From contig CAKRIL010000015.1 in NCBI GenBank assembly GCA_934343915.1, forward strand, positions 8,490 to 72,489: DNA of 64,000 bases. Direction: 5' to 3'. Origin of the DNA: an uncultured Lachnospiraceae bacterium. GTDB lineage: Bacteria; Bacillota; Clostridia; Lachnospirales; Lachnospiraceae. The position numbers and the translations under genes are program-made. This document shows, piece after piece, positions 61,811 through 64,000 of this stretch (position 1 is its first letter; each line of letters begins with the position of its first letter). Under the pieces are notes generated by a model that searched no databases, had not been told where the DNA came from, and saw only the letters and a program-made list of their open reading frames with translations.

Positions 61811-61895
61811 GTATGCGTGTTATATTTATGTATATCAGCTCCGTTGTACGAAGCAAGTTCTCCCAAAAGTCGTGATATACATAAAATATAGCACA
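61811..61895 (+). repeat. Short-form copy I of repeat family 1
   Basis: The same 35-base core as copy H (61838-61872) between arms ATGTATATCA (61828-61837) and TGATATACAT (61873-61882), extended imperfectly to about 61811/61895. Against copy H, one C-G pair of the arm is replaced by T-A. Weak outer inverted ends, GGCAGAACAT (61782-61791) and ATGTTTGCC (61919-61927), recall those of copies A and H. It lies just upstream of the small gene at 61534-61743. Confidence 0.8.
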
Positions 61896-61994
61896 TCACA
61901 CATTAATATTATTGAAGCATGTTTGCCACTTTAATCCATCTATATAAGCAATTATTAAATCCATTACCAGTCAACGATATTCACAATCCGCTTC

Positions 61995-62176
61995 GCATTA
62001 TTATTTTATAAACAGTTGTACCATTTTACCGATACACTGCCGGACCTTTTTGAACGTGTCGGCGTTTAACGGCTGTGTTATAGCCGTTTATGCGCCGCTA
62101 CTCGTTCAAATGAGTGAAAACGTGTCCGGAAGCGTATCGGCAAAATTGTACAACGTCCGTTTCAAATAATAATTGC
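61995..62176. repeat. Structured palindromic element D (possible family 2)
   Basis: About 50 bases (61995-62045) pair imperfectly with 62124-62176, including GTTGTAC/GTACAAC, CCGATAC/GTATCGG and GTCCGG. Inside are TTGAACG/CGTTCAA and a two-tier hairpin, CGGCG/CGCCG enclosing AACGGCT/AGCCGTT (62060-62097). It lies between the HD gene stop and repeat copy I; together they fill the 438-base gap. Confidence 0.6.
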
Positions 62177-62181
62177 AGCCC

Positions 62182-62727
62182 TCAGTCCCTGAAGGTTCTT
62201 AGTGCCTCGATGGTGCGCTCAATCAGCTCGTCAAGACTCCAGCCGAGCATATCGGCACCTCTCTCAATCACTTCCCTTGAACAGCCTGCAGCAAAGCCCT
62301 TGCTCTTGTACTTTTTCTTAACCGACTTAAGCTCAAGATCCTGCACGCTCTTAGACGGGCGCATAATCACAACGGCACCGATAAGTCCCGTGAGCTCATC
62401 AACCGCATAGAGAACCTTCTCCATCTCATGTTCAGGCTTGATGTCAACCGTTATCGCATAGCCGTGGCTCGCCGTCGCATGGATTATTCTCTCATCCACA
62501 CCGCGCTCGCGCATAATCTCCTGACTCTTTATGCAGTGCTCCTCAGGATACATCTCAAAATCAAGGTCGTGAAGTATTCCCACAATCTCCCAAAAGTCAG
62601 CCTCATCACCATAGCCGAGCTTTTCAGCAAAATATCTCATCGTCTTTCCGACTATCTCCGCATGCTCAAGATGGAACTCATCCTTATTATATTCCGTAAG
62701 TAATGCCCAAGCTTCTTCTCTGTTCAT
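62182..62727 (-). CDS. HD-domain phosphohydrolase family protein
   Basis: A 181-residue protein with a metal-dependent HD fold: His in FHLEHAEIVGKTMRYF, the HD pair in IVGILHDLDFEMYPEEH and a later ATASHGYAI. The family includes nucleotide and cyclic-nucleotide hydrolases; the substrate here is unknown. AGGAGG six bases before the ATG. The ATG comes one base after the tcdA stop, so the two are co-transcribed. Confidence 0.85.
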   Translation of the reverse strand: MNREEAWALLTEYNKDEFHLEHAEIVGKTMRYFAEKLGYGDEADFWEIVGILHDLDFEMYPEEHCIKSQEIMRERGVDERIIHATASHGYAITVDIKPEHEMEKVLYAVDELTGLIGAVVIMRPSKSVQDLELKSVKKKYKSKGFAAGCSREVIERGADMLGWSLDELIERTIEALRTFRD

Positions 62728-62728
62728 G

Positions 62729-63493
62729 CTATTCCTCCTGCTTTTTGCAGAGATCCTTCACAACCTCTCCCGCAATGATAAGTCCGGCAACCGATGGCAC
62801 GAATGCCACGCTGCCCGGAATGTCCCTTCTCTCCGTGCACTTATGCTGTGCTCCCGGAGGACATATGCAATGGTTACGACAGCTTATCGCCATATCCTCG
62901 ATCGGTCTTGTAGGCTGTTCCTCTGAATATACCACCTTAAGCTTCTTAACGCCGCGCTTCTTCAACTCTCTTCTCATTACCTTCGCAAGCGGACAAACCT
63001 TGGTCTTATATATGTCAGCTACACGGAACTGACTTCCGTCAAGCTTGTTGCCCGCTCCCATACTGCTTATTATAGGTATGTTCATCTCCTGAGCCTTCAT
63101 CACGAGACTTATCTTTGCCGTCACCGTGTCGACTGCATCGACCACATAATCATATTCCTCAAAAGGAAATTCCTCCGCATTCTCAGGCAGGAAGAAGCAC
63201 TTATGCACTCTTACGTCAGCGTCCGGATTAATTTCCAAAATTCTCTCCTTCATCACATCCGCCTTATATTTTCCTATCGTCTTTCTTGTCGCTATAATCT
63301 GGCGGTTGAGATTGGTGAGACACACCTTATCATCATCTATCAGATCAAAAGCACCCACTCCGCTTCGCACAAGTGCCTCGCAGACATAGCCCCCGACTCC
63401 TCCTATACCGAATACCGCCACTCTTGAATTCTTCAGCTTGTCCATGGCTTCTTTTCCGAGCAGCAGCTCTGTTCTTGAAAACTGTGTAAGCAT
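62729..63493 (-). CDS. tcdA: tRNA threonylcarbamoyladenosine dehydratase (TcdA/CsdL, E1-like)
   Basis: A 254-residue ThiF/E1-superfamily enzyme that cyclises t6A37 of tRNA to ct6A using ATP. It starts MLTQFSRTELLLGKEAMDKL, with the ATP-binding GIGGVGGYVCEALVRSG, NLNRQIIAT, DYVVDAVDTVTAK and a C-terminal region PPGAQHKCTERRDIPGSVAF. GGAGG six bases before 63493 fixes the start; a longer open frame to 63583 crosses the promoter. It is first gene of the tcdA-HD operon. Confidence 0.9.
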   Translation of the reverse strand: MLTQFSRTELLLGKEAMDKLKNSRVAVFGIGGVGGYVCEALVRSGVGAFDLIDDDKVCLTNLNRQIIATRKTIGKYKADVMKERILEINPDADVRVHKCFFLPENAEEFPFEEYDYVVDAVDTVTAKISLVMKAQEMNIPIISSMGAGNKLDGSQFRVADIYKTKVCPLAKVMRRELKKRGVKKLKVVYSEEQPTRPIEDMAISCRNHCICPPGAQHKCTERRDIPGSVAFVPSVAGLIIAGEVVKDLCKKQEE

Positions 63494-63532
63494 TCTTTTC
63501 CTCCAAATCAATTTACTTATGCTGTAAAATCT

Positions 63533-63561
63533 ACTATAATTCCTCATGGTTGGAATTTCAA
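63533..63561 (-). promoter_or_regulatory. Promoter of tcdA
   Basis: TTGAAA, 17-base spacer, TATAGT on the minus strand, 40 bases before the start codon. Confidence 0.55.
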
Positions 63562-63664
63562 GTGGTAATTCCCAGTATTTCACTCGATTTTATGATGATG
63601 TCTCGGCATATTCCGGCATATATGCAATAACTATGATTTTTTTATAAACAATCGAACCTGACTC

Positions 63665-63693
63665 TTGAATTTTCTCACTATAATATATACAAT
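63665..63693 (+). promoter_or_regulatory. Promoter toward the hemerythrin-like gene
   Basis: TTGAAT, 17-base spacer, TACAAT on the plus strand; an alternative -10 (TATAAT at 63680) lies inside the spacer. The leader to the gene would be about 245 bases and contains element G. Confidence 0.45.
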
Positions 63694-63759
63694 ATAGAAA
63701 CATTAATTTATCTTACATCAAAACATCATAACGTCAAGCATTATGCGAGATTATGAACC

Positions 63760-63911
63760 AGGCGGTTGCGAAACGCAATTTTGGTGATAAACAGTTGTAC
63801 AAATTTAACAAATTCGCAAGCCGGTACTATGAAGCCGCCGGTACTTAGGCAGTGTATTTTACTGCGTTATGTACCGTTGCATGATTCATGTATATAGTTT
63901 CGCAACTGCCT
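63760..63911 (+). repeat. Structured palindromic element G (possible family 2) upstream of the last gene
   Basis: AGGCGGTTGCGAAAC (63760-63774) pairs with GTTTCGCAACTGCCT (63897-63911) with one G-T pair. A two-tier hairpin at 63839-63876 has CGGTAC/GTACCG enclosing GCAGT/ACTGC. It also shares the string AAACAGTTGTAC with element D. Confidence 0.55.
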
Positions 63912-63945
63912 AAATATTTTAAGCAAATGAAAGGAGACTAATTTT

Positions 63946-64000
63946 ATGTACGAATTTACAGATGACTGCTTAATACATATTGACGAGATAGACAACGAAC
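63946..64000 (+). CDS. Probable hemerythrin-like protein, N-terminus only (cut by window edge)
   Basis: AAGGAG nine bases before an ATG opens a frame reading MYEFTDDCLIHIDEIDNE up to the window end. The pattern (D/E)xCLxxIxxID.E is that of bacteriohemerythrins just before their first iron-binding His (usually IDxEHxxLF). Only 18 residues are visible, so the call is provisional. The next codons, if His is first, would support it. Confidence 0.5.
   Translation, partial: MYEFTDDCLIHIDEIDNE

Noticed and set aside
63493..63583. TcdA start at 63583
   Set aside because: The extra segment crosses the predicted promoter and contains the GGAGG that serves the ATG at 63493.

Overview
The window looks like a chromosomal segment of an anaerobic, low-to-moderate GC Firmicute, most likely Lachnospiraceae (Clostridia). 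The clues are a cytoplasmic [FeFe] hydrogenase, anaerobic NrdD, a CdaA/CdaR pair, a CspB-like S8 protease, strong AGGAGG ribosome sites and housekeeping-type TTGACA/TATAAT promoters. I cannot name the species. Nearly every gene is on the minus strand, so operons read from high to low coordinates. No rRNA, tRNA, CRISPR array, prophage or transposase gene was seen.

Layout, left to right. 1-8.9 kb: a surface-glycan modification operon (MBOAT acyltransferase, DHHW/AlgX-like partner, GT4 glycosyltransferase, two paralogous multi-pass membrane proteins, start of a MoxR ATPase). 9.1-12.6 kb: a [FeFe] hydrogenase with an unusual NuoF-tail/GltD fusion partner. 12.7-18.7 kb: S8 protease, ClpX, a GtrB-type glycosyltransferase, HtrA. 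18.9-25.6 kb: NrdD behind a probable NrdR-controlled promoter, a MATE exporter, phosphoglucomutase, a lipoprotein. 26-50.6 kb: a very large cell-wall polysaccharide region. It holds GT2 glycosyltransferases, pyrC, a Wzm/Wzt ABC exporter, rmlA/B/C/D for dTDP-rhamnose, a DUF2142 membrane protein, an LCP ligase, a polyprenyl-phosphate sugar-phosphate transferase, cdaA/cdaR with two unknown membrane proteins, and an anchored Big_2 protein. The simplest reading is synthesis, export and peptidoglycan attachment of a rhamnose-containing polymer, encoded next to c-di-AMP synthesis. 50.7-64 kb: histidine phosphatase, AGCS amino-acid symporter, two ABC exporter half-transporters with a LytTR/GHKL two-component pair, a GntR/FCD regulator with lrgAB, an HD protein, TcdA and the start of a probable hemerythrin-like gene.

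The most unusual content is intergenic. Five copies of one repeat family (22.6, 32.0, 51.5, 61.3 and 61.8 kb) share a core beginning GCTCCGTTGTACGA and ending CTCCCAAAAGTCG. Each sits between nearly perfect inverted arms whose sequence differs from copy to copy. The three long copies carry internal hairpins with the same CATCCATG apex on stems that change in a compensatory way. This points to a structured RNA or hairpin-DNA mobile element that I do not recognise. A possible second family (31.8, 62.0 and 63.8 kb) and a separate 77-bp palindrome (51.9 kb) add to this.

A second strong signal is the lrgAB promoter near 61.5 kb. A TTGACA-16-TATAAT promoter is followed at once by two tandem TTGGT-N3-ACCAA operators of the PdhR/LldR type, and an FCD-family regulator gene lies directly downstream of lrgAB. 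This suggests pyruvate- or lactate-type control of lrgAB.
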